Below, piece after piece: positions 9,611-19,414 of a stretch of DNA of 64,000 nt. Where the stretch lies: contig CACPJY010000001.1 of NCBI GenBank assembly GCA_902634405.1, positions 62,001 to 126,000 on the forward strand. Reading direction: 5' to 3'. The notes beneath the pieces are model-generated. The model was not told where the DNA came from, did no database searches, and saw nothing but the letters and a program-made list of their open reading frames with translations. The stretch comes from an uncultured Synechococcaceae cyanobacterium. GTDB taxonomy: Bacteria > Cyanobacteriota > Cyanobacteriia > PCC-6307 > Cyanobiaceae. How positions within the stretch are numbered: the stretch's first letter is position 1; every line of letters starts with the position of its first letter. The translations under genes and the position numbers were made by a program.

Positions 9611-10238
9611 CTCCATAAACCTCCTTAATCTTGACCAAGGCCTTCTCACCAAGAACTAAAGAATCAGCATGGAGCAAATCAAAGACATTTAATTGATCTG
9701 CAGAAATCAACTTGACTCTTTCTAGATTGCTAACTGAGCGGCGAATAATTTCAGAAGGGTTAGAAAGAATGATCAAAACTTTTGAATCAGCTTGAAGACC
9801 AAGACGTTCAAAAGCCTCTTTAATCTCTCTTGTTTTAGGAGCCTTAAGGCTATTCCCAAAATCTTTAACTACCACCAAATCATCAAGCCTAGACATTAAA
9901 GCAGTTCTAAGAGCCAGGCGCCTTTCCTTCTTATTCATGGAAAGGTTGTAAGAGCGTGGCTTAGGACCAAAAATAATTCCTCCTCCTGGACGCAGTGGAG
10001 TTCGAATGGATCCCTGCCGCGCACGTCCTGTACCTTTTTGCTTGTAAGGCTTCCTACCTCCACCACGAACTTCTGAGCGGGTCAAGGTACTTGCTGTCCC
10101 CTGCCGGCTATTAGCTTGCTGACGTAAAACAGCACGGTGCATGAGATCTAAGGCTGTTGTTTCTTTAGCAACCTTCAGTTTGAGGTCAACTTTTCCAGCC
10201 TCTTTCCCCTGCCAATCTCGAAGAACACATTCAGCCAT
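9603..10238 (-). CDS. rplD: 50S ribosomal protein L4
   Basis: L4 reaches into the exit tunnel and in E. coli also represses the S10 operon; no such control element is demonstrated here. The 211-aa protein contains the tunnel-loop signature [21 protein letters not shown] and [12 protein letters not shown]. Its ATG overlaps the rplC stop by one base (TAATG), and it overlaps rplW by 8 nt. Confidence 0.97.
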   Translation of the reverse strand: MAECVLRDWQGKEAGKVDLKLKVAKETTALDLMHRAVLRQQANSRQGTASTLTRSEVRGGGRKPYKQKGTGRARQGSIRTPLRPGGGIIFGPKPRSYNLSMNKKERRLALRTALMSRLDDLVVVKDFGNSLKAPKTREIKEAFERLGLQADSKVLIILSNPSEIIRRSVSNLERVKLISADQLNVFDLLHADSLVLGEKALVKIKEVYGDD

Positions 10239-10897
10239 TAGTTTCCTCCTGCTTGAGTGGCGGTTCCACCAAATCTTTGAGTAGGCCGAATATTCAGTAA
10301 AGCTCCTGGCTTTCCTGGAACCGAACCTTTTACAACCAAAAGGTTCAGATCATTATCTACTTGAAGAACAGTCAAACCACGGGTAGTGATTTGCTTGCCT
10401 CCATAACGACCAGCCATCCGTTTCCCTGGGTATATGCGCCCAGGGGTTGTACCTGCACCTGTGGATCCTGGTTGACGATGATTCTTGGAACCATGACTCA
10501 TAGGGCCTCGGCTAAACCCATGTCTTTTCTGATAGCCAGAAAAGCCTCGACCAATAGTGTCCCCACTAACATCTACCTTCTGGCCAGCTTTAAAACTAGC
10601 AACAGTTACTGCTGCCCCTAACTCCACTTCATCCAAGGTTTCAACTCGATACTCCTTCAAATACCTAAGTGAATCTTTGCCAGATTTTGCAAGGTGGCCT
10701 TTTTGAGGTTTGTTAATAAGCTTTTCACGGATGTCTCCAAAGCCAATCTGCACAGCGGTATAACCATCTGTGGAGACATTTTTCAATTGGGTAATCCGGC
10801 AAGGTCCTGCCTCTATCAAAGTGACAGGTACAGCTTTGCCTTGATCATCAAAAAACTGAGACATGCCCAGCTTCTTTCCAAGGATTCCTATAGACAT
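10238..10897 (-). CDS. rplC: 50S ribosomal protein L3
   Basis: L3 initiates 50S assembly. The start at [16 protein letters not shown] gives 219 aa; the track's 12 extra residues are not part of the family. The family core [34 protein letters not shown] is present. It is the first gene of the S10 cluster here. rpsJ (S10) is not upstream, consistent with cyanobacteria, where rpsJ goes with the tuf/fus genes. The operon promoter should lie in 10898-11290. Confidence 0.97.
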   Translation of the reverse strand: MSIGILGKKLGMSQFFDDQGKAVPVTLIEAGPCRITQLKNVSTDGYTAVQIGFGDIREKLINKPQKGHLAKSGKDSLRYLKEYRVETLDEVELGAAVTVASFKAGQKVDVSGDTIGRGFSGYQKRHGFSRGPMSHGSKNHRQPGSTGAGTTPGRIYPGKRMAGRYGGKQITTRGLTVLQVDNDLNLLVVKGSVPGKPGALLNIRPTQRFGGTATQAGGN

Positions 10898-11290
10898 AAA
10901 AGGAAAATGGCGCCAGCAGGTGAAAATCTCCATTAATGGAGATTTAGATATGGAGCTGAAGGAACAGTCGCGATTTTCACTGAAAGATTGCCAAAGCCTT
11001 CTTTTATAAGGCGTTGAAAATTCAGTAAGAACTAGCGGAAAATCAGCTGGCTGGGACTTGGCCGAATCTTATGAATCGGTTAGTTTCCCGACAAACAAGG
11101 GTGAATTAGACCTTATTTGTTGTGGCCTGAGAATCCAGCGCTACCGCTGAATCTGCAATGACTTTTGGAGGCCCAGCTAGCGTAAGGGCACAAAATCAAT
11201 GCAAACTAAAACATTACACTACCGAGGGGCAGTTAAACTAATTAGAGGGAATTAATCTCCTGCCGTACTTAAAACACTTGATTTGAATCA
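10898..11290. promoter_or_regulatory. Divergent control region, S10 operon / ndhN
   Basis: This 393-nt non-coding stretch separates the divergently transcribed ribosomal operon (left) and ndhN (right), so it must carry promoters for both directions. No convincing ORF was found on either strand. The only clear structure is the 22-bp palindrome near rplC. I could not place -10/-35 boxes reliably. Confidence 0.6.
10924..10945. repeat. Perfect 22-bp palindrome in the rplC leader
   Basis: The half-site AAATCTCCATT is followed at once by its exact reverse complement, giving a 22-bp perfect palindrome that ends 27 bases upstream of the rplC ATG. It could be a dimeric-protein operator, or a hairpin in the 5' leader RNA of the ribosomal operon. 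There is no U-run typical of a terminator. Confidence 0.5.
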
Positions 11291-11752
11291 ATGCCGCTGT
11301 TGCTCTCTGGGAAGGGGTTTCGCAGTGCCCTGGAAAAATCGGGGTGCCTTGCTATACATGTCCCCCTTGAGGGTGGTGCAGAAACTCGTCTTTTAAGAAG
11401 ATTGCGTTCATTCGGCTACCAAACCCATATCACTACAGCTAGAGGGTTAGGAGATCCAGAAGTATTTCTGCTTCAACTTCATGGAATACGCCCACCACAC
11501 TTAGGTCATCAAAATGTAGGAAAGAATGCAGCAATTGGCGAAGTTCAACAAGTTATTCCTCAGTTAAAAGAATTTTTAGAAACAAATAAACCACTAGCAC
11601 TTTGGTTATTAGAAGGACAAGTCTTATCAAAATCTGAGCTCTTGTCCTTATGTGAAATTTCTAAAAGAGAACCCCGTTTAAAAATTGTTGTTGAGATGGG
11701 GGGTGCTCGTAGTTTGAAATGGCAACCTCTGCAAATCCTTTTGAATAATTAA
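11291..11752 (+). CDS. ndhN: NDH-1 complex subunit N
   Basis: NdhN is a cyanobacterium- and chloroplast-specific peripheral-arm subunit of the thylakoid NDH-1 complex, which runs cyclic electron flow, respiration and CO2 uptake. The 153-aa protein begins [18 protein letters not shown] and contains [16 protein letters not shown] and [19 protein letters not shown], which are characteristic. It is soluble, with no membrane segment. It starts a plus-strand run with ldpA 27 nt downstream. Confidence 0.93.
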   Translation: MPLLLSGKGFRSALEKSGCLAIHVPLEGGAETRLLRRLRSFGYQTHITTARGLGDPEVFLLQLHGIRPPHLGHQNVGKNAAIGEVQQVIPQLKEFLETNKPLALWLLEGQVLSKSELLSLCEISKREPRLKIVVEMGGARSLKWQPLQILLNN

Positions 11753-11779
11753 AGAGCCATTCACTGCAAAAGTTCACTA

Positions 11780-12805
11780 ATGCAAAGACCTGACCATGGT
11801 GACTTGGCGATGTCTAGGGGAACTTGGGTAAAATTAATCTGCGGGGCAAGCAATGAAGACCTTCCTGCGATTTCTGATCTATGTGCTTTATATGCCGCCG
11901 CCGGAGTTCACTGTATAGATGTCGCTGCCAATACTGCAGTTGTATTTGCAGCAAGAAAAGGGCTCGATTGGGTTGAAGCTATTTATGGGAAACGTCCCTG
12001 GCTAATGATCAGCATCAATGATGGCCAAGACGTTCATTTTCGCAAAGCATCATTTAACCAAAAACTTTGCCCTAAAGATTGCCATCGTCCATGTGAAAAA
12101 GTCTGCCCTACAAATGCAATATCGCAAAACAATGGCGTTCTCTCAAGCCTTTGTTATGGATGTGGGAGATGCTTAACAGCCTGTCCTATAGGAATCATTA
12201 ACGAAAAGAATCAACTCCTCAGCCTTCCAGATTTACCTAAACTGCTGAGCGAAATTAATCCTGACGCTATAGAAATCCATACTGGTCCAGGTCGAAGAGA
12301 AGCTTTCGAAGCAACAGTAGCAGCTATAACTCGCGCAAATATCCCTTTAAAACGTCTTGCAATTAGTTGCGGATTAGACAAACATATTGATGCGCAAGAT
12401 CTATCTAAAGAGCTTTGGGAGCGTCACGACTGCGTCAGAAATTATGGGCTAAAGCCTATCTGGCAGCTTGATGGTCGACCTATGAGTGGTGATTTAGGGA
12501 TTAGTACTTCAAAATTTGCAGTATCACTATGGCAAGAAATCCGCCCTCTTTCTCCTCCTGGACCTCTTCAACTAGCAGGCGGGACAAATGAAAACACCAT
12601 TCATCAACTGCCTCACACAAATGGACCGGCAGGGATTGCTTTTGGTGGGATGGCTAGAAAGATAGTGTCACCTTGGCTTCAGGAGGCAGCGCGTAAAAAA
12701 GTCAACCTTCGTGATTGGCCTAATGGTTGGTATGCAGCCTTAGAAAAAGCAACTGAACTGATTGAGCCATGGCTTACACGTAAACCAACTAAAAGCTTTT
12801 TATAA
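11780..12805 (+). CDS. ldpA: LdpA-like iron-sulfur protein (circadian input)
   Basis: LdpA (light-dependent period) is an iron-sulfur protein that passes redox information to the circadian clock in Synechococcus. The 341-aa protein has one cysteine cluster at CPKDCHRPCEKVCP (about residues 96-109) and a second, ferredoxin-like CYGCGRCLTACPIG (about 125-138). A C-terminal TIM-barrel-like part follows. The ATG is 27 nt after ndhN, suggesting cotranscription. Many Prochlorococcus have a reduced clock (no kaiA), so the clock link is inference. Confidence 0.85.
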   Translation: MQRPDHGDLAMSRGTWVKLICGASNEDLPAISDLCALYAAAGVHCIDVAANTAVVFAARKGLDWVEAIYGKRPWLMISINDGQDVHFRKASFNQKLCPKDCHRPCEKVCPTNAISQNNGVLSSLCYGCGRCLTACPIGIINEKNQLLSLPDLPKLLSEINPDAIEIHTGPGRREAFEATVAAITRANIPLKRLAISCGLDKHIDAQDLSKELWERHDCVRNYGLKPIWQLDGRPMSGDLGISTSKFAVSLWQEIRPLSPPGPLQLAGGTNENTIHQLPHTNGPAGIAFGGMARKIVSPWLQEAARKKVNLRDWPNGWYAALEKATELIEPWLTRKPTKSFL

Positions 12806-12845
12806 CTTTATCTACCCATAACAATTTTAACCATAATTAACATAA

Positions 12846-14471
12846 ATGGACACCAAAAATATAACTGATGATTTAAATCACTTACTGGATATTTTACCAG
12901 TAAGTGTTCAAGAAGCCCTAGAGTTAGACAAGAATAAAAAAGATCTCATAGAAATTGTATTAGATCTAGGTCGAATTCCTGAAGCTCGTTATTCAAACAA
13001 AGTTGTTGAGTTGAAACATATAACTATTAGTAATAATGACCTTAAAGAAGTTATTACAAAGTTAGGTCAATTTGGTCAAGATAATCGTGCAGGTATTGAA
13101 CGAACCCTTCATAGAATAAGCGCAATAAGAAATCGAAAAGGTGACATCATCGGTCTTACCTGTCGTGTAGGGAGAGCAGTTTTTGGGACAGTCGCCTTAG
13201 TGCGAGATCTTCTTGACAGTGGACAATCACTACTTTTAATGGGGCGGCCAGGAATAGGAAAAACTACTGCCCTTAGAGAGATTGCAAGAGTTCTGGCTGA
13301 TGAACTAAACAAAAGAGTTGTCATTATCGACACAAGTAATGAAATTGCTGGCGATGGAGATATTCCTCACCCTGCAATTGGCCGGGCTCGAAGGATGCAG
13401 GTCGAACGTCCTGAAAATCAACACCAAGTAATGATCGAAGCAGTTGAAAATCATATGCCAGAAGTAATTATCATTGATGAGATAGGAACAGAACTAGAAG
13501 CTCTTGCAGCTAGGACAATTGCCGAGAGAGGCGTACAACTAATTGCCACAGCACATGGCAATAATCTTTTTAATTTAATAAAAAATCCAACCCTAAGTGA
13601 CCTTATTGGAGGTATTCAATCGGTAACACTTAGTGACGAAGAGGCAAGGAGAAGACGAACACAAAAAACAGTTCTAGAAAGAGCTGCAGACCCAACTTTT
13701 CCAACTGCAGTGGAAATGGAAAATCGTTATTTATGGTTAATCCACAAAGATGTTGCAAAAACAATAGATTTAATCCTTCGTGGACAAGCAACAAAGGCTC
13801 AAAAACGATCTTTAACTGAAGATGGTTCAGTCAAGCTGGTAGAAATATCTCCTACAAAAGAAAACACGGCAAAGGAAGATCGGCAAAAGCCTAAATTTTT
13901 GAAATTATCTAATTACGAAGCTAACAACAACTCAAGTGTCGTTAACGAATCAAAAATAACTGTCCCCACTAAATCTATAAGCATCGTTAGCTGTGGAATT
14001 ACGGAGCAACTTCTTGATGAAGCTATACGAAGGATCTCTTTTCCTGTTTTACGAGTTACTGAGCTCTATCAAGCTGATGTATTGATAGCTATGCGACAAA
14101 GCCTTAGTCATGAACCTGATTTAAGGAAAAAAGCTCATGAATCACAGATACCAATCCTCGTCATCAAATCAAACACCTTGCACCAGTTAGAACGAGCACT
14201 TCAAAGACTGATTACTAGAACTCACAAGCCATCTTTAGAAGCTCAAACTTCCAATTACATTCCTGACAACAAAGAAGACGCCATCGCGGCTCTAGAAGAA
14301 TGCAGATTGGCTGTTGAAAAAGTTGTAATACCTCACGGTCGTCCTGTAGAGCTTCTCCCTCGTGCCCCTAGAATCATTGAAATGCAGATTGATCTGGTCA
14401 ATAGATACCAGCTGAGGAGTGACATCTTTGGACATGCAGAGCAACAACGCCTACGTGTCTATCCCCCTTAA
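12846..14471 (+). CDS. ycf45: Ycf45-family AAA ATPase with R3H-like C-terminus
   Basis: A P-loop NTPase related to SpoIIIAA and conserved in cyanobacteria and red-lineage plastids; its function is not established. In the 541-aa protein, residues about 100-260 form the ATPase: Walker A GRPGIGKTT, Walker B VIIIDEIG, then ATAHG. A low-complexity linker at about 325-370 leads to a C-terminal region ending ELLPRAPRIIEMQI and LRSDIFGHAEQQRLRV. That resembles an R3H single-stranded nucleic acid binding module, but the usual His is not evident. It follows ldpA by 40 nt. Confidence 0.8.
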   Translation: MDTKNITDDLNHLLDILPVSVQEALELDKNKKDLIEIVLDLGRIPEARYSNKVVELKHITISNNDLKEVITKLGQFGQDNRAGIERTLHRISAIRNRKGDIIGLTCRVGRAVFGTVALVRDLLDSGQSLLLMGRPGIGKTTALREIARVLADELNKRVVIIDTSNEIAGDGDIPHPAIGRARRMQVERPENQHQVMIEAVENHMPEVIIIDEIGTELEALAARTIAERGVQLIATAHGNNLFNLIKNPTLSDLIGGIQSVTLSDEEARRRRTQKTVLERAADPTFPTAVEMENRYLWLIHKDVAKTIDLILRGQATKAQKRSLTEDGSVKLVEISPTKENTAKEDRQKPKFLKLSNYEANNNSSVVNESKITVPTKSISIVSCGITEQLLDEAIRRISFPVLRVTELYQADVLIAMRQSLSHEPDLRKKAHESQIPILVIKSNTLHQLERALQRLITRTHKPSLEAQTSNYIPDNKEDAIAALEECRLAVEKVVIPHGRPVELLPRAPRIIEMQIDLVNRYQLRSDIFGHAEQQRLRVYPP

Positions 14472-14574
14472 ACATGGCAAAACCTCTTAATGAGGCATTG
14501 ACTAAAATCACTCCAATATGTGTAACTATTTGAGAGGCATAGAAAACTCATTCTTTGGGTAATTTATGCATCAA

Positions 14575-14646
14575 TGGGCCGTCGCCAAGTGGTAAGGCAG
14601 CGGGTTTTGGTCTCGCCATTCCTAGGTTCGAATCCTAGCGGCCCAG
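14575..14646 (+). tRNA. tRNA-Gln (anticodon TTG)
   Basis: The acceptor stem TGGGCCG pairs perfectly with CGGCCCA. The D arm (GCCAAGTGGTAAGGC), anticodon loop TTTTGGT with anticodon TTG, and T loop GGTTCGAATCC are all present. The discriminator base is G14646. The 3' CCA is not encoded. The gene is 72 nt and lies 103 nt after the Ycf45 gene. Confidence 0.97.
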
Positions 14647-14662
14647 TTCTTACAAGCTTTTA

Positions 14663-15439
14663 GTGCCATCTAATCCCTTATTGGTCTTTGATTGTGATGG
14701 AGTCATTGTTGATGGGATGTACGAGTATTGGTCAAGCTCTCGCCAAGCCTGTATCGATCTCCTTGGGGCTGAAATCACAATTCCAACCTTGCCAAAAGAT
14801 GTTCCACAAGCCTTTCAAAAGCTAAGGCCCTGGGTTCATCAAGGCTGGGAAATGGTTGTTATAGCAGCAGAATTACTGCGTCATAAAAGTCCTCTTCTCT
14901 CAAAACATCCAAAGAATTTTTCAAGTAATTATTCAATCTATTGCCAACTCGCACTCCAAGCATGGAGCTGGGATTCAAATTCTGTACAAAAGGCTCTTGA
15001 TAACGTGCGTCGACAAGCTTTATTACAAGATAAAGCTGGCTGGCTGGCATTGCACCAACCGTTTCCTGAGGTGCTCCAACTTATCCAAAGCTTGAAGGGA
15101 CAAGGAATTGATTTTGCTGTTCTAACAACAAAATCAGCAGAATTCACGCAAGAGATTCTTGAGTCCTTACAAATCAAACCAAACCATCTTTTTGGCCATG
15201 AGTCAGGGAGTAAAGCCAAAATCCTTCTGGAATTAGCTCAAGAAAGGTCAATCCTGGGACTCATAGAAGACCGTAGGAAAACACTTGAAGAAATCAATTC
15301 CATTGCAGAACTCTCTGCTTTGCCATGCTATTTAGCTAGCTGGGGCTATCTCAAACCTGAAGACAAGAAAAATCTTCCACAAAAGATTTCCTTACTCAGA
15401 CCAGAAGAATTGTCCACCCCCTTGGCGAGCTGGCATTAA
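14663..15439 (+). CDS. HAD-superfamily hydrolase
   Basis: A 258-aa putative phosphatase of the haloacid dehalogenase superfamily. Motif I is FDCDGVIVDG (residues 8-17) with both catalytic Asp residues, motif II is the Thr in AVLTTKS, a Lys follows in GSKAKIL, and motif IV is the acidic pair in LIEDRRKT. The helical insertion between motifs I and II is a C1-type cap. The substrate cannot be read from sequence. The start is GTG, 16 nt after tRNA-Gln, so it may share the tRNA transcript. Confidence 0.85.
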   Translation: MPSNPLLVFDCDGVIVDGMYEYWSSSRQACIDLLGAEITIPTLPKDVPQAFQKLRPWVHQGWEMVVIAAELLRHKSPLLSKHPKNFSSNYSIYCQLALQAWSWDSNSVQKALDNVRRQALLQDKAGWLALHQPFPEVLQLIQSLKGQGIDFAVLTTKSAEFTQEILESLQIKPNHLFGHESGSKAKILLELAQERSILGLIEDRRKTLEEINSIAELSALPCYLASWGYLKPEDKKNLPQKISLLRPEELSTPLASWH

Positions 15440-15447
15440 TTCGTTAG

Positions 15448-15461
15448 CGTACGTCTGTACT
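15448..15461. promoter_or_regulatory. Candidate LexA (SOS) box upstream of recA
   Basis: CGTACGTCTGTACT reads AGTACAGACGTACG on the other strand. It differs by one position from the RGTAC-N3-DGTWCB LexA consensus described for cyanobacteria. It lies 115 nt upstream of the recA ATG and just after the HAD gene. The match and position are observed; regulation by LexA is inferred. Confidence 0.4.
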
Positions 15462-15576
15462 ATTTACCAAGCCTTGGGTGACGATAAATCCTCATCGAAT
15501 TTATCAATACTCCTTAGTGCATGAGATGCCACCAAAGGCACTAAAAGTCATCTTTTGATCTCTATTACCAATTGCC

Positions 15577-16713
15577 ATGTCAGTTGACGTCAAAACATCA
15601 GGAACAATCAATCCTCAAGCCCGCAACAGCGATGAAAAACCAGGAGAAAAAGATAAAGCCCTGAACTTAGTATTGGGCCAGATCGAAAGGAATTTCGGCA
15701 AAGGGTCGATTATGCGTCTCGGAGACGCGTCAAGGATGCGTGTGGAAACAATATCTACAGGGGCCCTCACTCTTGATCTAGCGCTCGGCGGAGGCTATCC
15801 GAAAGGTCGAGTAGTTGAAGTGTATGGTCCGGAAAGCTCTGGCAAAACAACTCTGACCCTACATGCCATAGCAGAAGTACAACGACGTGGTGGAGTTGCT
15901 GCTTTTGTTGATGCAGAGCACGCTCTCGATCCTGTCTACGCAGCATCCTTAGGTGTTGATATTGAAAACCTGTTGGTCTCCCAACCAGACACAGGAGAAA
16001 TGGCACTAGAAATTGTCGACCAACTAGTGAGGTCTGCAGCAGTAGACATAGTCGTAGTGGACTCAGTAGCTGCGCTAACTCCCAGATCTGAGATCGAAGG
16101 CGAAATGGGAGATCACGCAGTAGGAAGTCAAGCTCGACTAATGAGTCAAGCTATGAGAAAAATCACAGGGAACATAGGTAAATCAGGATGCACAGTGATT
16201 TTCCTCAACCAGTTACGTCTCAAAATAGGGATCACTTATGGCAATCCAGAAACAACTACAGGAGGGAATGCTCTGAAATTCTATGCATCTGTAAGGCTAG
16301 ACATTCGTCGTATTCAAACACTAAAACGAGGTACAGAAGAATACGGAATACGAGCGAAAGTAAAAGTGGCAAAAAACAAAATTGCTCCACCATTTCGTAT
16401 TGCGGAATTCGACATTCTGTTTGGCCGCGGAATAAGCACACTTGGCTGTTTACTGGATTTAGCTGAGGAAACTGGTGTAGTTACTCGTAAAGGTGCTTGG
16501 TATAGCTACGAAGGAGACAATATTGGTCAAGGACGTGACAATACAATTTCTTGGCTAGAACAGAATCCCAAAGCAGAAGAACAGATAGAAAGTCTGGTAC
16601 GAAAAAAACTAACGGAAGGTTCTGAAGTGACAGCTAATTCAATGAAACCACTAGCAGCAGCAGCTAGAACTGCTGCGAAAAGCAAAGCAACCGAAATTGC
16701 GGAAGCAGCTTAA
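15577..16713 (+). CDS. recA: Recombinase RecA
   Basis: RecA forms the ATP-dependent strand-exchange filament and triggers LexA cleavage. In the 378-aa protein, Walker A is GPESSGKTT (about residues 85-93). The catalytic-Glu region is [10 protein letters not shown], loop L1 is [13 protein letters not shown], and loop L2 is [22 protein letters not shown]. The C-terminal tail is Ala/Lys-rich rather than strongly acidic. It starts at ATG 15577 with a 137-nt upstream region containing the LexA-like box. Confidence 0.98.
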   Translation: MSVDVKTSGTINPQARNSDEKPGEKDKALNLVLGQIERNFGKGSIMRLGDASRMRVETISTGALTLDLALGGGYPKGRVVEVYGPESSGKTTLTLHAIAEVQRRGGVAAFVDAEHALDPVYAASLGVDIENLLVSQPDTGEMALEIVDQLVRSAAVDIVVVDSVAALTPRSEIEGEMGDHAVGSQARLMSQAMRKITGNIGKSGCTVIFLNQLRLKIGITYGNPETTTGGNALKFYASVRLDIRRIQTLKRGTEEYGIRAKVKVAKNKIAPPFRIAEFDILFGRGISTLGCLLDLAEETGVVTRKGAWYSYEGDNIGQGRDNTISWLEQNPKAEEQIESLVRKKLTEGSEVTANSMKPLAAAARTAAKSKATEIAEAA

Positions 16714-16739
16714 TAGATAAGGCAGCAGGTAAAAATCAC

Positions 16740-16982
16740 TTATATGGCATCAGCAGGAGTCCACCATCCTGCTGATGGGCCAACAAAGCGAACAACAATC
16801 CAAACTAGTAATAGAACAGCAATGCCAATCCAAGTGGCACGAGTTGTTATCGCATAAAACTGATTCTTTTGATTAACAGTGATTGGCAACCAAGAGACAA
16901 TACGTGGAGAGGTGTCTTGTGAAGACTTGCTCTTCTTCTTAGGGGGTAATCCTTGACTAGCGCGACGACGAGCTTCTCCCAT
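16740..16982 (-). CDS. DUF2839-type small membrane protein
   Basis: An 80-aa protein beginning MGEARRRASQGLPPKKK, the signature of the cyanobacterial DUF2839 family of unknown function. One membrane segment (about residues 49-67, WIGIAVLLLVWIVVRFV) follows a basic cytoplasmic N-terminus. The ATG at 16982 is preferred over the TTG-started longer track ORF. The last codons form one side of an 11-bp perfect hairpin (16748-16777). It ends 26 nt from recA, convergently. Confidence 0.8.
   Translation of the reverse strand: MGEARRRASQGLPPKKKSKSSQDTSPRIVSWLPITVNQKNQFYAITTRATWIGIAVLLLVWIVVRFVGPSAGWWTPADAI
16748..16777 (-). terminator. Hairpin at the recA / DUF2839 junction
   Basis: CATCAGCAGGA and TCCTGCTGATG form a perfect 11-bp stem with an 8-nt loop, inside the 3' coding end of the DUF2839 gene. 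On the minus strand a T5 run follows about ten bases later. It may act as terminator for the DUF2839 transcript, and possibly for convergent recA, although no U-run follows on the plus side. Confidence 0.35.
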
Positions 16983-17014
16983 GGGCTTAAGAAGGATTGG
17001 TACCTTGTTCAAGA

Positions 17015-18470
17015 TTAGTACTCTTCATAAGGTAAAAGGTGATGCAACGGAGTCCAAGGTTCCAAAATCTGCAAAATATCCTGACCCCAACTCCGTTTAT
17101 GCAACCTTCCATCCAAAATTGCCAGCCGGCTCTTGCTATCTCTAATGGGTTGAATGGCTAATACTAGAAATAACAATGCCTCTGGTAGTAAAAAATCGCG
17201 AAACCAATCACGACCCTGGGTTTTAATTGCAGATACCCTGGCAGCCGTCAAAGGGGATTGAAGGCTGGGGATCGGAATTAGGCCTATTAACAATTGATCA
17301 GGAATAGGTAATTGGTAATGATTTTTGATCCACCAAGAAAATGAACAACTAAGAACTCCATTCACTTCTGGCGCAGTAGTCTGAAAAGTAACTCGGCGAC
17401 CAAACTCTGCGGCTAACTCAGCAGTCAAAGTACGAAGCAATTGCTCATCATCCAAAAGCAAAACAGTTAATCCAGGGCGGCCAAGAATTAATCGACGAGA
17501 TTGCTGCAAAAGATGAGTGGAAAAATTTTCGGTATTAGGGAGTGGTTGCTTTGGGGGGGGCAAACAATTCGATTGGTTCAAAAAAGTTTGGTTCAGTCAA
17601 AGAAACCTCAACATCAGCAATAAAAGATGCCGATTCAAGCTCAGATCTCAACAAACGATTATTGCCAGCAGATGATATAAACAGGATGGAATAATCTCGG
17701 AGACAAGTATTTAGCAATTGCAAAGGTTCAAGAGGACTAAATTTCCATTTCCAGTTCAACAGTTTGTGATCTAAATGGGCCCAACTAATCCATTGATCAG
17801 GTTGAATTAAATTTAATCCAGACCAAGGTTGAGGTGAATTAGATAATGCCCCAACCAATCTTTGTAAAAAAATTATCTCTTCACAATTGACCTTCACTAT
17901 TCCATCAGTACTAGTAGCTTTAGAAAATAACTGAAGATTAAGCTTTTCGTAGAAACTTATTAAAGATGACTCTAAAGAAGGATGGGCTCTTCTTAAGACT
18001 TCCCAATCTGAAGAAGTTATCTCAATGGACATTGAACTTCTTACTCGCCTACTAAAAACCTCTGCTTCAGGAACAATCAACTGCTTTGAATTTAGATACC
18101 CTTGTTGATGAGCCTGTATAAGCTCAGAAGTATCCATCAGCCAAACCTGTCCCATGGGAGGGGGTGTGCTTCCTTCCCAAAAAGGGAGATCAAAGCCTGC
18201 ATACTTAAGTCTTGGTAATTCCTTTTGAAAAAGGCGACTTCGCTGAGCCTTTGAAAGTATTAATACCGCAGAACTTGTATCTAAACAAAGCGGAATCAAC
18301 AAGCCAGGCCACCAAACATTTGGGCTCCAAGGCTCTAAATGAATCAGAGTATTATCTTTGCGTCGCAAGCTACGAGCAATTAGCCGGCTTAATGTCAGGT
18401 GATGAGGCCATGGGCAAGTTACCCCCTGCAAGAAAGTCTTAAGGTGATTGTGGGATTGAGCTTCCAACAT
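17015..18470 (-). pseudogene. DinG-like helicase split by frameshift
   Basis: Two overlapping reading frames (17535-18470, 311 aa; 17015-17581, entered only by a TTG) form one protein of about 480 aa. They join at a run of eight C on the coding strand. The first frame ends FAPPKATTP*, while the other frame continues PPKQPLPNTENF without a stop. Removing one C makes the frames continuous. The second half resembles DinG-type helicase C-terminal domains (LIPIPSLQSPLTAAR, GRDWFRDFLLPEALL, LAILDGRL). The usual motif VI GR-x-IR is degraded to QPIR, and no Walker A is seen in the first half. So even the intact form would be a degenerate helicase. It could be a pseudogene, a slippage-expressed gene or a sequencing error. 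Confidence 0.7.
17553..17560. repeat. Homopolymer G8 tract at the frameshift
   Basis: Eight consecutive G (plus strand) sit exactly where the helicase-like reading frame breaks. Tracts of this length are prone to replication or transcription slippage and to sequencing error. One base fewer would restore the frame. Confidence 0.8.
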
Positions 18471-18529
18471 GCAAAGAGCCTATCTAGGACTCACCCATCC
18501 ATCTTGCTCAAGATGTTACCTAGGTTCAA

Positions 18530-19414
18530 ATGAATCAAAACAAACAACCTCCCAAACTAGTAGGAATTGTCGGATTGGGATTAATCGGTGGTTCCTTAGC
18601 ACTTGATCTACAGGACCGAGGTTGGAAAGTGCATGGACTAGTCCATCAACCAAAAACAGCTCAACGGGCTCTAGAAAGAGGAGTATCAAAAGTCATAAGC
18701 ACTAATCCAAATATCCTTTCTAAATGTGATCTAATTATCCTCGCTATTCCACTCGAGGAGATCCTCAATCCAGATCCAGAACTTATCAAAGCTTTACCTA
18801 AGAATGCTGTAATCACTGATGTTGGATCCGTAAAACAACCTGTGATGGAAGTTTGGCGTGAACTACACCCAAAATTTGTAGGGAGTCATCCAATGGCAGG
18901 AAACTCTTCATCAGGTGTTGAAGCCAGTATCAAAGGCCTGTTTAAAAACCGCCAATGGGTCTCAACTCCTGAGGAGAAAACAGATAAAAAAGCCTTGCAA
19001 TTAATCCGCGAGATGGCAATTTCATTAGGAAGTCACTGGCTAACAACAGATTCCAAAACACATGATCAAACCGTAGCTCTCATATCACATTTACCTGTAT
19101 TTGTAAGTGCAGCGTTATTGAAAACATTAAACATTGAAGAGGACGAAATTATCCAAGATTTAGCAAAACAAATTGCCTCCAGTGGATTTGAAGACACCTC
19201 TAGGGTGGGCGGAGGCAACCCTATTCTTGGCGCTTCCTTAGCATCAAACAACACAGAAAACATATTATTAGCATTAGCCCACTATCGATCTAACTTAGAA
19301 GAATTCGAAAAAACAATACGAGAAAGAAATTGGAGCAAATTAAAAGTCGAATTAGAGAAAACGAAAGAGCTGAAAGAAGATATAGCAGGTCTTAATAACA
19401 AACTAGTCAGCTAA
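18530..19414 (+). CDS. tyrA: Prephenate/arogenate dehydrogenase
   Basis: TyrA performs the NAD(P)-dependent oxidative decarboxylation of prephenate or arogenate in tyrosine synthesis; cyanobacterial enzymes usually prefer arogenate with NADP. The 294-aa protein has the Rossmann motif [13 protein letters not shown] (residues 15-27). It also has the catalytic-region [16 protein letters not shown] and the conserved [14 protein letters not shown]. It is monofunctional, with no fused chorismate mutase. It ends overlapping the convergent carotenoid gene by 12 nt. Confidence 0.93.
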   Translation: MNQNKQPPKLVGIVGLGLIGGSLALDLQDRGWKVHGLVHQPKTAQRALERGVSKVISTNPNILSKCDLIILAIPLEEILNPDPELIKALPKNAVITDVGSVKQPVMEVWRELHPKFVGSHPMAGNSSSGVEASIKGLFKNRQWVSTPEEKTDKKALQLIREMAISLGSHWLTTDSKTHDQTVALISHLPVFVSAALLKTLNIEEDEIIQDLAKQIASSGFEDTSRVGGGNPILGASLASNNTENILLALAHYRSNLEEFEKTIRERNWSKLKVELEKTKELKEDIAGLNNKLVS

